Below are positions 1 to 11,347 of a stretch of DNA of 64,000 nt, piece after piece; the first letter of the stretch is position 1; every line of letters begins with the position of its first letter. The notes beneath the pieces are model-generated. The model was not told the origin of the DNA and searched no databases. It worked only from the letters and a program-made list of their open reading frames with translations. Origin of the DNA: Seiridium cupressi (taxonomy: Eukaryota > Ascomycota > Sordariomycetes > Amphisphaeriales > Sporocadaceae). A program made the position numbers and the translations under genes. The stretch covers positions 248,001-312,000 of the forward strand of contig JARVKI010000039.1 of the NCBI GenBank assembly GCA_036674765.1, written 5' to 3'.

Positions 1-2951
1 CCACCGGTGTCGACGCTCAAACGATTGACGTACAACATGGTATATCGATTGGCGACCCAGAGCAAGCTGAAGGTGATGATTGCGAAAATCGAAATGAGAG
101 GCGCAATCACCGAGTAGATGAGGCCGATACAAGCGAAATTGGTATAGACTGGAAAGAAGGAACCCCACCGGACACTCGGCAGATTGGTGTTTGTCGTCCA
201 CTTGTTACGTGCCGTACTGTTTGTGATCTTCGCAATCACATACCAGTTGATCAAGGCGCCAATTTGTAAAAGCGTACCAGAACTCGTGCTTAAAGCCTGC
301 AGAATCATGTAAGAGAAGAAGTAATTGGCGGCTTTCGGCAGAGAATTGGCCAAAACGTCCGCGATGCTGCCAGGGTCCTTTGCCAAGTCGCCGAGTATGT
401 TAGTCACGCTCGAGGCCAGTGAAACCACGAAGAACACCTGAACAAGCAGGAACGCAAAATAGAACGTCTGAACAGTTTCCGTCTTCTGAGATCCGGTCTT
501 AGCTCCCTTAAAGTCTGCGAGCAGATCCATGATGATCGGAACCAAGAACAATAGCAGGGCAAGCAGGACGGCGGGCAAGACACCAGCGAGAGCCTGGACA
601 GCCTTGTGAACTGTGTCGTTCTCTGCGAGAAAGCCGAGCCATGGATACGTCTGAATAAGCGAGTCGATTTGCGAAATGGTCGATGTGAAAGAAACGGGAA
701 TCGCCCAGAGAATAATCATGCCTGCCACTACTGCAATCACGATGCCCGTTCGAAGCCATTCAGCCCACCAGCTGATAGTCATGTTGTCCCAAATGACATC
801 GTTGGGCGAGATCTCCACTGTACGAGGCGCCATGTGTCGCGGGATATGATGAATCACACTTTGGCATGCCATATGGGCGGCAACCTGGTGATTGAACTGT
901 ATGAAGGCAGACGTCATAAGCGGAAACCGCTCCGGATGCTTCTGGTCTTCCTCAATCTCGAGATTGAGTCGAGCGAGCTCTTTTCTGCACCAATATATAG
1001 TGTCGACTTTCTCATTCAGGTACGGGAGCCCTGGTAGAAAGTCTGGTGTCCACTCAAACCTTGCCAGCCGATGTGTTGGACGATCCTTCTCCTTAAGCCA
1101 TTTCTCCCACTCTGCCTTGGTCTCGCCTTGTTCGTCATAATCTTCGTTATAAGCTTTCGGATACTCGGTCTTATCTTCTTCTTTATCGCCTAGGAAAGGG
1201 ATAGCTGATTTGAACTTTTGCCAAGCAGTCTTGTCGTCGAACGGGAACTCTGAGCTCTCAGCACCCTGAGGGATAGGGGAAGCAAAACCACCTGATGGTG
1301 GCTTCCAGAATTGGAACCATCGAGCCCTTTCGTTGATATACATGTCGTCAATGTTACTAACCTTACGAGTGGTATTGCCGAATTGCTTCATTTCAATGCT
1401 CTCTTTGTTTGGTGTTGTGCCCTGTGAAGCAACCGAAACATCCCTTGAGTGAGTGAGCCGTGCACCTGCGGTCGAGTTTGTAGGGACATGGCCCATCACC
1501 CTCCGCCGGTCCGACCCAGAAGTGGATGGGCGAGCCATATCTTCTTCGTCAGGCAACCTCACATGGCGGCGGTCTGAGGTGCGCGTGTCCGGCCTGGGCG
1601 GTGCTATCGTCACAAAGCCGTTTGTTGTCTCGATCTGGTTGTCGAGTTGCCCAGCCACGTTTCGGGCACCTCCAAGAATTCCCTGTCCAGTCTTACCCAC
1701 GGCACCGGCCCCTCTGCCCAGCCCCTCTGTCAGCTTGGACAATCCAGCGCCCAGGATTGGGATATTCATGAGACCGCCTTCGTCGCGGGATGGCCGTCCC
1801 AGGTGCTCGCTACTCTTCCTGTGTTCACCGCTCTGCTCTTCCACAACCTGGGCTTCTTGAAGGCCCTCGTGAACGTCGTGAGGAACCTCATGGTGGTCTC
1901 CGCTGCTGGCGCCTGCACCACTTTCTGCCTGTGCCTTAGCAGCAGCATCCTCGGCTTGCTGACGCTCCGCCTTTTCCACTTTGGTCGGCGCTTTGGTCTT
2001 CGACTCTTTTCGAGCTTGCTTTTCCTCGGCCTCTCGTTGCTTCAGCTGATTTTTCTTGCACTCACGAATCAGCTCGGTTTCTGCACCCTCGAGCTGCTTA
2101 TGGATTTTATCCCGCTTTTTGATCTTGTCGAGGAGTGGTGTCAAGTCTCTTGTCATGAAGATGTTTCGAATACCACCCGGGAACACATCGAATAAACCAC
2201 GAAGTGCTTCCTCAGATAGCCATTTGGCCGGGATGGAGCTAACCAAGACAGTAGTTGCCGAAGCTCGCAGACGGTGCTCGGCTGTCGTGAGCCAGTCCTG
2301 GCGTATCTTGATGAAGACTCGCATCTCTGCAAAGAAAACGCCGCATACCCAGAGAATTACGCAGACAGCCAAGATCAGATGGGCCCAATATCGGTGTGTC
2401 TTGGTTGGTCTTATGTTTCCCCAAGCAAGAGTGTCCAGACCAGTCACATTCTTCGAGCTATCTGTGACATCACTAGCGTTGACTGTTACATCCTGGCCAA
2501 TGCCGCCCACGTAGTTGATAGGTATTAGTATAGGGATAATGGTAACAGCCATAGGAATGAAGATGATCAGCAGTGTCTGCAGGTAGCGCAGAAAGAAGTA
2601 CGAGTCCAATCCACATTTTTTTATAATCTCTCGGTCTCGGACGCGCATGAGCGCATTTACCAGACCCCATGGGCTTTCGGGTGGAGGATCGGTTCGTTCG
2701 CGTTCGGGCACGAGATACGTCTTGGGTTTACTGCGTGACAGACGTTGTCAGAAAGAGTGCACGTAACACCAGAGCGGGTATAGTTACAATATTCGGGCAA
2801 GCTTCTGTCTCAGAATGAGGAACAGTCCTGTTTGGATGCCAAACGATATCAGGGCGGCTGCCAGTGAGGTCACGAAGGCGACCAAGCTGATGCCCTGTGA
2901 CTTTTCAGCGGTGCCCGCGTTGGGGTCCGTTGTATTGAGACTTGTTGACAT
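1..2951 (-). CDS. CSC1/RSN1-type (DUF221) stress-gated cation channel, partial
   Basis: A membrane protein of the CSC1/TMEM63 (OSCA-like) family, whose members are stress- or calcium-gated cation channels. Exons are 2951-2788 and 2730-1, with a 57-base intron. The N-terminus carries a first membrane segment (VAFVTSLAAALISFGIQTG). It is followed by the family's LVPERERT-PPPESPWGL block, a YLQTLLIIFIPMAVTIIPI helix, the cytosolic domain, and then the multi-helix RSN1_7TM region (for example ILWAIPVSFTSTISQI). About 964 residues are visible and the C-terminus lies beyond position 1. A charged, Ala/Glu/Lys-rich insertion of roughly 260 residues (about 255-520) interrupts the cytosolic part. An in-frame ATG at 2990 would add 13 residues; I chose 2951 because the sequence after it looks like the usual family start. 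The family assignment is firm, but the transported ion is not determined. Confidence 0.9.
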
Positions 2952-4296
2952 GGTGCTGGATGTCGTTGTCGGCGTGCCGACTCGTAGCACCAGATGCTAT
3001 CTCGTGTACAGTTACCGGTAGTTCAGAGCAGTTGTCATTTCACTGCAGAAGGATTGGCGGTGCAGTTGCTGGCCGGCTCGCACGTATGTAGAGGTATTTC
3101 CGAAATGAAAGAATGGTAGCTATCTCGAGAGCTGGCTGAGTGGGTGGTAGTGACGGTGTTCAAGGATGCATGCGAAGGACTAAAGAGGCGGGAGCTATTC
3201 TTGCTTGAACTATTGCAGCGGGTTGTTGAGTCAAAAGGGATTGTGTGTGATTCAGGTAGATAGCGATTTCATAATTGCCCAACGAGCGGGACAAGCCGAA
3301 CAAAGGCAGGGCGCCCAGGAGCACAATCAAAGATTAAAAGAGCTTCTTGAAACGAGTCGTTTCGTGACTTGAGCTGCCTCGAACGGACGGCGCAATTCGA
3401 TTGGTGCATTCGCCATGGCAAAACCTGGAACGAGCAGGTGCAGGCCCCGTTCGAACCCCGGTCTGTACTATGCCTGCAACTTGACATCAGAGGCCCCTTA
3501 GCGAATGAATCTTGTGCCGCTAGCTTCACTAGTTCCGCCGACCCCTGGAATTCCCCTATCGATTCGCGACGAACAGGCAGCGGAACCCAGTGACAAACGC
3601 GCGCTTAGAGTTTGCTGCTTTTCTTAGACAATCATTAGAGTTGCAAAGAACAATAAAGGCTTTTCGATTTTCTCTTGCGTCTTCTCGAGATATACATTAT
3701 GTGGCTCGTATCCACGGCTTTTCTTGGAGATAAGCTTAAAGAAAACCTTGGGAGCCATTCTCGCTAGGATGGTCGACGGCTAGCTGTGCCGGTTAATTCT
3801 ACTGTGGCGTACATGTCAGATGTCCAAGGGAACACCCCCGTCAAAAATTACCTTGCATCGTGCCCAAGCCCGACGTGGGGCCAGCTGAACAGCACACTGG
3901 GTTGTTCTGGTTGCCTCAATTCTTCCCAGGTTTGCACGCTTTGAGGATGATATCACAGCTATCGTGCAATTGGAAGCAAGGGTTACACTCGTTTCGATCA
4001 ACCGACTGCGGAACCCAGGAGCCGAGAGTGCAAGCTGGAACTGGACAGTCTGGACAGTCTGGACTGCCACATTCACAGCTACGCGCTGTCTTCGGCCTTT
4101 TCAGTGTAACGTGGGGCTCAAATCTTGGTCGATCTTGCATTCAACTCACCAACCTTGCCAAAGCAAATCTGGGGAACTCCTTCGGCTCCAGCAGCAATGA
4201 GGCCCAGAGCTGACATCATAGGTCGGACTGAAAACCCCAGCATCAGATTAAGACAATCGCAAAAAAAAAAAAAAAAAAAAGTGCGAGATTGCGACC
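2952..4296. promoter_or_regulatory. Divergent intergenic region, CSC1-like / METTL4-like
   Basis: This 1.3 kb spacer lies between two divergent genes and should hold both promoters. I see no convincing ORF. A short direct repeat of TGGACAGTC lies near 4042-4065, and a run of 20 A at 4261-4280 directly precedes the plus-strand gene. A GTTCGAACC at 3449-3457 resembles a tRNA B box but has no tRNA around it. Confidence 0.5.
4261..4280 (+). repeat. A20 homopolymer upstream of the MT-A70 gene
   Basis: Twenty consecutive A residues end 16 bases before the predicted ATG at 4297. The tract may act as a nucleosome-depleting poly(dA:dT) element or lie in the 5' leader. It is prone to slippage, so its length may vary or be misassembled. 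Confidence 0.8.
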
Positions 4297-5352
4297 ATGT
4301 CTTGTTCGCCGCATAATACGTCGTGTGTTCTATTCGCCAACATCGACAGCTCGGTTGTCTTACTTGACGTACCAAGGTCGATTGAACTCGTTCAAGGCCA
4401 GCCAGGACAGGCGACAAGCAGTCGGCTTATCTCTTGTGCCGCGTTGGAGGAACCGTGGCAGAGCCAAGGGCCACATATGTCTCCCAAGCAAAACACGTCT
4501 CAGTCGGCATCGGCAGTCATAGATGAGCTCATGACCTGTGGTACTGTCCAGAGGGCGCACCGGGAGATTATGGATGCGTATAACGGAGTCTGGTCTCTGC
4601 CACGAATATCCCACTCACTGGATGAAGAGAGGGCGAGTGAGGCCCATGCGTCCCGCAAGAGGCAGCTGCCGGTTCCAATTGCGGAAATGAGCAGTGAAGC
4701 TTATTTTATACCTCCCGGCAGCCGTTACCTGCTAGGATCCATCGAGAACCGAAGAAACAGCTTTCTCGAAACTGCTCCAAAGTTTGATCTCGCAATCTTA
4801 GATCCACCATGGCCTAGTAGATCGGTCAGGCGTAAGAAAGACCGTTACAGCACAGCGTATAACATGCAGGAAATCCATGATCTCTTGTCTCTGATACCCA
4901 TTGCAGGTCATCTGAAGCCCGACGGCCTGGTAGCGGTATGGGTCACTAATAAACCAGCAGTGATTGAGATGCTCAAGTCACCAGGAGGTATGTTTGATCA
5001 ATGGGGCTTAGAGACAATTGGAGAATGGATATGGGTGAAAGTCACAAGCAAAGGAGAACCCGTCGTGGATTTCGAGTCTACATGGAGAAAACCTTGGGAA
5101 CGCTTGGTGATTGCGAGGAAAAAGGGTAGCTTGACGAAGATCCACCCGCAACGCAAGGTAATTTTCGCTGTACCTGATTTACATTCAAGGAAGCCCAACC
5201 TGAAGACGCTGTTTGACGAGATACTCCCTACCGGATATTTGGGTCTCGAGGTCTTTTCCAGGCACCTCACAGCTGGATGGTGGAGTTGGGGAGATCAGAC
5301 ATTGTTATTCCAGCACAAGGACCACTGGGTCGAGAAATCTGCGCTGCAGTAA
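4297..5352 (+). CDS. MT-A70 family N6-adenine methyltransferase, METTL4-like
   Basis: A single-exon protein of 351 residues. The C-terminal half is an MT-A70 methyltransferase domain. The catalytic DPPW tetrad is at about residues 169-172, in LAILDPPWPSRS. It is followed by the AdoMet-fold strands VAVWVTNKPAV and GEWIWVKVTSKGEP, the WRKPWERLVIARK block, and a C-terminal LEVFSRHLTAGWWSWGDQ segment. In the METTL4 branch this last segment replaces the METTL3/14 signature. Known METTL4 relatives methylate adenine in DNA or in the U2 snRNA cap region; which substrate applies here cannot be told from sequence. The first 130 residues are low in recognisable motifs. The start is the first ATG of the frame and follows an A20 tract. 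Divergent from the CSC1-like gene. Confidence 0.88.
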   Translation: MSCSPHNTSCVLFANIDSSVVLLDVPRSIELVQGQPGQATSSRLISCAALEEPWQSQGPHMSPKQNTSQSASAVIDELMTCGTVQRAHREIMDAYNGVWSLPRISHSLDEERASEAHASRKRQLPVPIAEMSSEAYFIPPGSRYLLGSIENRRNSFLETAPKFDLAILDPPWPSRSVRRKKDRYSTAYNMQEIHDLLSLIPIAGHLKPDGLVAVWVTNKPAVIEMLKSPGGMFDQWGLETIGEWIWVKVTSKGEPVVDFESTWRKPWERLVIARKKGSLTKIHPQRKVIFAVPDLHSRKPNLKTLFDEILPTGYLGLEVFSRHLTAGWWSWGDQTLLFQHKDHWVEKSALQ

Positions 5353-7967
5353 AATCACATAGGGTGCATTAATGATTACCATGAGAATGAATCCAAACCC
5401 TTTCTATGCAAAATACGTTTTAGTCTCCCAGAGGATTGAATCAGCCATTGTCTGGAAACGCATCCTACGAGGGCGAGTTGCGCGAACTATACAGTAAGCA
5501 CTTCCAGAGGTATTCCATGTCTCGTATAGCCTGTATCGGGAATTCACCGGTTTTTCGTTAAGCTTTTCTGCTCTTGAAGCATGGTTTCTAACTTCCGAGA
5601 ACTCGCCAAGCATGTTCGAAGAAGCCATCACTGACTCCAGGTGTTGTAGTACCGACCTCACGAGAAGGCATACATCAGATGTCAATTACTCAAACATCAG
5701 GGGAAATATTGGTTCTTCCCGAAGACAGTCCACCAACAAGAGCGCTGCCCAGCCCTGAGGGACCCAGCGGTCACTCCGACTTTATACATCTGCATCGCCC
5801 AAGCTTGCACGTTGTACCAAATTCTAGTTGTAATTAGAAGGCACGTTGTCCAAACAGTTAAAGATCGCTGCTACAAGAACATTAGCGTCTTATAACCACA
5901 ATCTAGAATAGCCTCAAATCGTCGAGTGCTCTGTTCTGCTGTTCTGCTAAGGTCATCAAGCATGGATTAGACATATTGACAGCTTCCGCTCCGTTCCAGA
6001 TGTCCCCCGCTGCACAACATGAATTGGTGCCAAGAATGTCTTTTGTGAAGATAGGATCTCAGATGGATCATCCGAGACCTAGCGAAGGTGTACTGGCTAG
6101 AAATACTAGAGCTGCTTCGCTGGCAGAATCTCCTATTCCTAGGATCTAACTTTGACATACAGATCTACTTCCAGCCTCCAGCATCGCGCACGCCCCTAAG
6201 GGGCTTGCCTGCGGTGATGATCAATTATCCAGTGGACTCATCGTATTGGGAAGTCATCCGGGAGAGAACAGACGGTTTCCCAAAGGGAAGATCTATCAAA
6301 GAAGTTTTCATGAAAGGTGTACATTTGCCCGTCCAACAAGTCGCTCCTCTAACTTTCGATTTTTAGACTCAGCGTAGGCTGGGAAAATACAAGAACAGGT
6401 ATTTCCCATGGGCAAAGAATAGCAGTCTGGCAGGGAGTAATGCGCCAGGCTTGATGAACCCGCACTCCTGTCCCCAGTTTCAGGTTCTTGTGGTAGCTGT
6501 CCTCCTGTTCTTCCATGGTAGACCGGCTCGATCGGATATGCAGCTTGGTCCGACACAGAGAAACTTCTTATCAGGGACCTCACAAGATGGTAAGCTCTAA
6601 AGATCGTTGATTCATGGGTGTGAAATAGATCTTGTCTGGCCTATGTTCCACTACGATATCTTTCAATGATCAATTTAGAACTCTCAGTGGCTTTAGCACC
6701 TTAGTGTTTTTCTGCCATCGTGAACTCACGTTATGATATGCACTAAAAGATTGGTGAAGCATCTATATTATGACCAAACAAATGACGAAGAAGCCGAGGC
6801 GCAATTTCACAAATTGGCAAGTTCAATAGAAAAGGTGCCGCTTACTCGTCGGCAGTCGACGTCTTACTAATTGCAATACAGTAGAAGAGACGCTACTCTC
6901 CTTGACTCCCCTTAAGCCCATAACTAATACCTATAGGTTTGGCAAATAAGCGTCAAAGGCACGCCGCCATGGACCTTTTGAAAGCATTTGACAGCTTGGA
7001 AGCTGTTTCAGGACTTGGAGAACGCATTCGTGGGGCCGCTGCCCTCACGTGGCAGGGCTATGAACAGACGGCCGCATTGATTTGATGTGGAGGGTTGATC
7101 GGTTAATCAATATTCGCAATAAATCACTGATGAGTAGGTCTGAGCTGGCCACGGGCAACAGTCTCTCCAGGAGAAAACTAGATGGGAATGGAGCTGGAGG
7201 AGAAAGCATTCGAATATATTCTATATCCAGGTTGACGTGTAAAACAATAGTAGATATGACCAAGTCGAAGCACACCGGCACGAGCTTGCTGAGTTCATAG
7301 GTACGAAGAGATCTGGAAGAATAAGGCCTCAATAAAAAGAGCACATATACTAGGAGTAGACGAGGAGAATCTCACCATAACTAGGTCCAAGTACGAACGC
7401 CATGGAATAGTATGTAGACAATATACCTTGTATGAGTTATACCCGACTCAGGATTTCAATGTTGACGTAAGACGAATAAAACTTCCCATCAATTTTTATA
7501 GACTTTTAATCACAATACAACGTTAACTTTGCACTAGAAAAAAAGTAGAACTGGGGAGAAAAGAGCGAGGATTTGATTTCCGCGCTGGACCTAGGGACTA
7601 GGGAAGACTTTGAATCAATTGGGTGTCCCCAATTAATCCAAGGGAGAGAGCAAACCTGATGCCGAGCTCCTCAGGACTACTGGTTGTATTTGCTTGATTT
7701 GTGCTCAGAAAGCAATCATATCTGAATCTTTCGCGTATGGTTCTTGCAAGCCTTCTTTTTTGTAGTCAAGTGATTATGCACTCACCCTTTTCCAAAATTG
7801 GACAACACAAAACATCTGTAAGATATACAAACTCCTTTTTATTTCAGAGTTCAAGATGCCCTCATTTTTGCCCGCCACAGCAAAGCCTTTATACAGATAT
7901 GGCACACATGATCGTACAATCACATCATCTATCACCCTCCCCCAGCACAGCGGGTGCCGGGGCCTTC
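5353..7967. other. Gene-poor spacer of 2.6 kb
   Basis: No gene can be supported here. Open frames are short and most begin with non-ATG codons (for example around 5404-5685 and 6088-6366). Their translations match no family I recognise. A 38-codon ATG frame at 6969-7085 in a strong Kozak context is listed separately. The sequence is moderately AT-rich but shows no long repeat, terminal inverted repeat or polymerase/transposase frame. Confidence 0.5.
6969..7085 (+). CDS. Possible 38-residue micro-ORF
   Basis: An ATG within GCCGCCATGG, a textbook Kozak context, opens a 38-codon frame ending in TGA. The peptide begins MDLLKAFDSLEAVSGLGERI and has alternating hydrophobic and charged residues that could form an amphipathic helix. 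I recognise no family, and a frame this short can occur by chance. It could also be the first exon of an unrecognised gene. Confidence 0.15.
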   Translation: MDLLKAFDSLEAVSGLGERIRGAAALTWQGYEQTAALI

Positions 7968-8668
7968 TCACTTTGTCTCCTTTTCCGGTACAACCTTGTC
8001 CTCAACCTTCTCCGCAACCTCGCTCGCTACGACATTCTGCACCTGCCCAGGACTCGTTTCCCACCTGGGATCTAGCTGTCTCTGGTTATCCCACTTGACC
8101 TTACCCTCCAGAATATCCCTCGCCTGCTTCGCCAACATCGACCGGTCCTCGTCCTTCTTCCTCATGGCGGGCGTGACAAGCGTGGCCTTCTCGCGGTATA
8201 ACTTGGCCCTCTGCTCGTAGCTCTGCTCCATATCAATGCGCTTCTGCATCTCCTCCGTATGCCACTCCGTCTGAGCGTCCTCGTCGGGCTCCGCGGGGAA
8301 GACGAATGGCTTCTCCAGCTCCACCGTCATGTACTTGATGGGCGGCGGCCGGCCGATACGGCCCGTGTGAGGCGACAGCCGTGGCGGGCGCTGCGCAAGA
8401 TGTGAGCGCACCGAGAGCGTGTTCACTTTGTAGGCATGGAGAAGGTAGTCTCTTATGTCGAGCTTGTTGAACGTCAAGGGTACATGGAAAGTTGCGAAAT
8501 TGGGCGGTTGAGGTCGATGCGGCCGGCAGAGAGTTACAATGTGATCGGGCCTAGGGGTTGAGGTGTCAGTTGCTGTCTGGATGTGAATTGTGCAGTTTTG
8601 GGTGGTTGATCTTACAGAAAGACCTGTTTCGTTCCTGTCCGCCAGGTCTTGGCTGCTGTCGTGGCCAT
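7968..8668 (-). CDS. Mitochondrial large-subunit ribosomal protein uL23m (MRP20 type)
   Basis: Exons are 8668-8616 and 8550-7968, with a 65-base intron, giving 211 residues. The protein opens MATTAAKTWRTGTKQVFLPD. The short first exon is needed to restore the conserved start of the L23 fold (KQVFLPDHIVTL followed by NFATFHVPLTFNKLDIRDYL). The core continues with LLHAYKVNTLSVRSH and the basic RPPPIKYMTVELEKPFVFP segment. The C-terminal third is charged and helical, as in fungal mitochondrial L23. It would act in the mitochondrial 54S subunit near the peptide exit tunnel. The ATG at 8668 is chosen over the in-frame upstream ATG at 8845 because it gives a basic, Ala/Thr-rich N-terminus suited to mitochondrial import. 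Confidence 0.85.
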
Positions 8669-9304
8669 TGTGTTCGAATTGAAGCGTGGTTGTTGTTCAA
8701 TTACGCTCGGCCGAATTTCTTGAAGCTTGAAGCTTGAATCTTCAAAATCGCGACCACTGTTCGGAGACGCGGCGGCTGAAAATCCGTCAGGGGTCCACAT
8801 CACAATGAGGACCCACCCAAAATGTGGATTCCGCTTCGGCATCACCCGCAGAAGCTGGCAGAGCTAGAAATGGAGCTCGACATTGCCCCTACGCCTCTGA
8901 TGCTGGAGAAACCTTCGAAATGGGTGCATAGAAAGTACACTATAGTAGCTATCGTCAAGATATACCAGAAACAGTCTCGTTTGGACGAAGAACTGATTAC
9001 AATCCAAGCCCTCATCGATGTATGACCAATGCTAACATGGCTCTTAAGCTCTTACGAGGTGACCTCTGATCAACATTTGGATAACACCCACTTCCTCATT
9101 TGAGACAAGCATGGGTTTTGGCCGAACAGTTCAATCACGAAGCGAATGCCCGATGCAGTGGCTGGTTGATTGATTTTACTTTATTGGTTTTACTACATTT
9201 GCCGGAGCTGAGCTATCGTGACCTAGTATGGTCTGCATATTCTATGCCTCATATGAGCGAGATTTACTATGATCTACACTCTTCAGTCCCTTTTATCTAT
9301 CCGT
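8669..9304. other. Spacer between uL23m and the DJ-1/PfpI gene
   Basis: This 636-base stretch should hold the uL23m promoter and the 3' end of the DJ-1/PfpI transcript. A plus-strand ATG frame of 67 codons runs from 8822 to 9025 (starting MWIPLRHHPQKLAELEMELD). It has no recognisable family and overlaps the putative uL23m promoter, so I do not call it a gene. Confidence 0.4.
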
Positions 9305-10320
9305 CTAGACATCAAGACCGTCAACGACGGTGCCTTTGACCCAAGTGTGCTGCAAAACACGAGCCACTTCATTAGCGGCTTCATCATCAACCAGGATGCT
9401 GACAAGATACAAAGTTGCATCTATGCCAGCAGTTGATCCCCCACTCGTGATGACCCGAAGACCACCGAGTCTCATCGCCGCGCGTCGTGCGACAGATTCA
9501 CGACGTGACATACCCTTGAAGGATATGCTACCCTTTCTGTGAATGCAGTAGTTAGTTAAAAGTACAACCTGCTTCGCCTATTCCAGGGTTACATACCGAG
9601 CACCAGCCGATGGACGCTGACCACCATCCGACTTGCGGCGGATGTATGGGTTCTCATCCTCATCACCGATATCGAAGCGCAGGTTGTTCACGACGTAGCG
9701 AGCTATCTCGTCGACATCAGTTCTGTCTGTACCGTCACGGACAGAGGAGTGACTGCAGATGTTCTCAAACGCGGTCATGTAGTCTGGGTGTGTTGTGGCT
9801 GCCAAGCCCGAAAGAATACCCTGCTCGGCAAGGAAGAGAGAGCCAGTGCAGATGGACAGAAGAGTCCGCTCTCGGAGGGTGTCCTTCATCTGAAGGTCAC
9901 TGTAGGCCTTGATGATGTTCAGGGGCTCGGCCTTCTGCTTGAGAATGGCCTCGCTGTTGCCGCCGAGAACGACGAGGACATCGTAGTCATCGAGCCGATC
10001 ATAAGCATCCTTGAAGGAGGTCTGGGTACCAATAATGACGCCTTGCTCAGATAAGACCTTGGGCTCGGCAGCGACCGTGGTAACCTCGAAGGCTTTTGAA
10101 GCTATCGATTGGGGAAATCAACCATTAGCAATTGACCCTCCACAAAACAATCAGTGAGATCAGAGGTTGCCGAGTACTTACAGGAGTCATTCTTGTCGTG
10201 GAGAGCTGTGGTCAGGACTTCGGTGACGGCTGCAAAGTCCAGGAGATCAAACTTGTCGTGCAGCACAACAAGCACATCAATCGGGTCATCAGAGACCGCG
10301 GAGTTCTTGGTGTTTGACAT
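9305..10320 (-). CDS. DJ-1/PfpI superfamily protein (class I glutamine amidotransferase-like)
   Basis: Three exons (10320-10182, 10101-9597, 9536-9305) give 291 residues; the introns are 80 and 60 bases. The start PIDVLVVLHDKFDLLDFAAVTEVL is the first strand-helix of the fold. YDVLVVLGGNSEA follows, then the nucleophile elbow LLSICTGSLFLAE with Cys at about residue 131. LAATTHPDYM and the late ITSGGSTAGIDATLYLVS strand-turn complete the fold. The CTGS elbow followed by an AATTH block resembles the ThiJ/isonitrile-hydratase-like branch rather than human DJ-1. The substrate is unknown. A linker of about 45 charged residues between the TTH block and the final strand is longer than in the minimal fold. 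The gene diverges from TSC1. Confidence 0.85.
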
Positions 10321-11347
10321 GGTCTTGAAAGGGTTGTGATGTGGTGGTGTAGAAAGGTGGTTGGAGTTGAAACGACGACACGAGTTACGACAAACAAGAC
10401 GGGACAGGAATTGGCCAAATTTTCTCGTTACACGAGAAATGAATCGTCAACAGTGGGTGATTACGGGAGATGGTGGCTTTGTTTGCTTCTGGGGAATTCC
10501 TGGGATGAAGAAGGAATAGAAGAGAAGAATGATTGAGACGGACACAGCTCGTGGGTTGAGTTAAGAAGGAGAAGCAGAAGGAGGGGTTGGTTGATGCTCA
10601 GTTCTGATCCCGTCACCTCATTGGACTACCTTCGATAGTCCCTCAAAATGGAGGTCACGCGTGGGAAGTCGCCCGTTGATCTTAAGATGTTCCCTCCGTC
10701 ATGTTGCAGCTTGCGAGTTACATGCTATGCCCCACTATCTGCCCATTAGGTACGATTCAGGGCACTTGAGCAGGACAGGGCTTACTGGTAGTTGCCCCAC
10801 CCTGAAATCCGGGGGATGCGTCCTGGAATGCGGGGTGATTCTCACTAAATGGACAGGGGCTAATACCGTGTGCGTACAGACATTACCGGCACTGTGAAGG
10901 CAATGCACTGACACACCAACACAGTGTTCACTCAAGTCTTTCGTTTTGGATCGAATCAACCACGCCGAAGGCAATGGTCTGGTCAATCAAATCAACATCG
11001 TGAAACAATCCAGGTCAGATCGGTATCAGACCCTGCAGCAATTTAGAGTCCCTCGTCAAATGGTCGGCGCAACTCGGGTAGGTGCAGTCGTATGACTGTG
11101 CGTCGATGGCATCTGCCGTTGCGACGTTGGGCCCGCCGCTGTCCGCTAAATCCGGCTCCACTCTGATTATCTGATTCATCGATCCAACGCAGTGCGATCG
11201 TGAGCACATGCGGATTGAGGCTTTGCAGACCAAAGCTCCGTGAGGTACACGAGCTGTGGAGCTCAACAATCTTGCTTTTGAGTCGAAGCTTCAGCAAGGA
11301 GAGCGAGCCAATATATGAAACCACCTGCGTGGTCCGATGTAGCAAGC
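10321..11347. promoter_or_regulatory. Divergent promoter region, DJ-1/PfpI gene / TSC1
   Basis: A 1.0 kb spacer between divergent genes. The first 250 bases next to the DJ-1/PfpI gene are purine-rich on the plus strand (GAAGGAATAGAAGAGAAGAA-like), so the minus-strand leader is CT-rich, as is common in fungal promoters. No ORF here has a recognisable product. Confidence 0.4.

Noticed and set aside
1453..2514. Plus-strand ORFs of 135-182 codons
   Set aside because: They lie antisense to the CSC1-like coding exon, whose minus-strand translation is clearly conserved.
3440..3470. tRNA B-box-like GTTCGAACC on the plus strand
   Set aside because: The flanks do not form a T-arm stem on either strand, and no A box or acceptor stem is found at the right distance.
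8822..9025. 67-codon plus-strand ATG ORF upstream of uL23m
   Set aside because: It overlaps the putative uL23m promoter and matches no family; its length is within chance.
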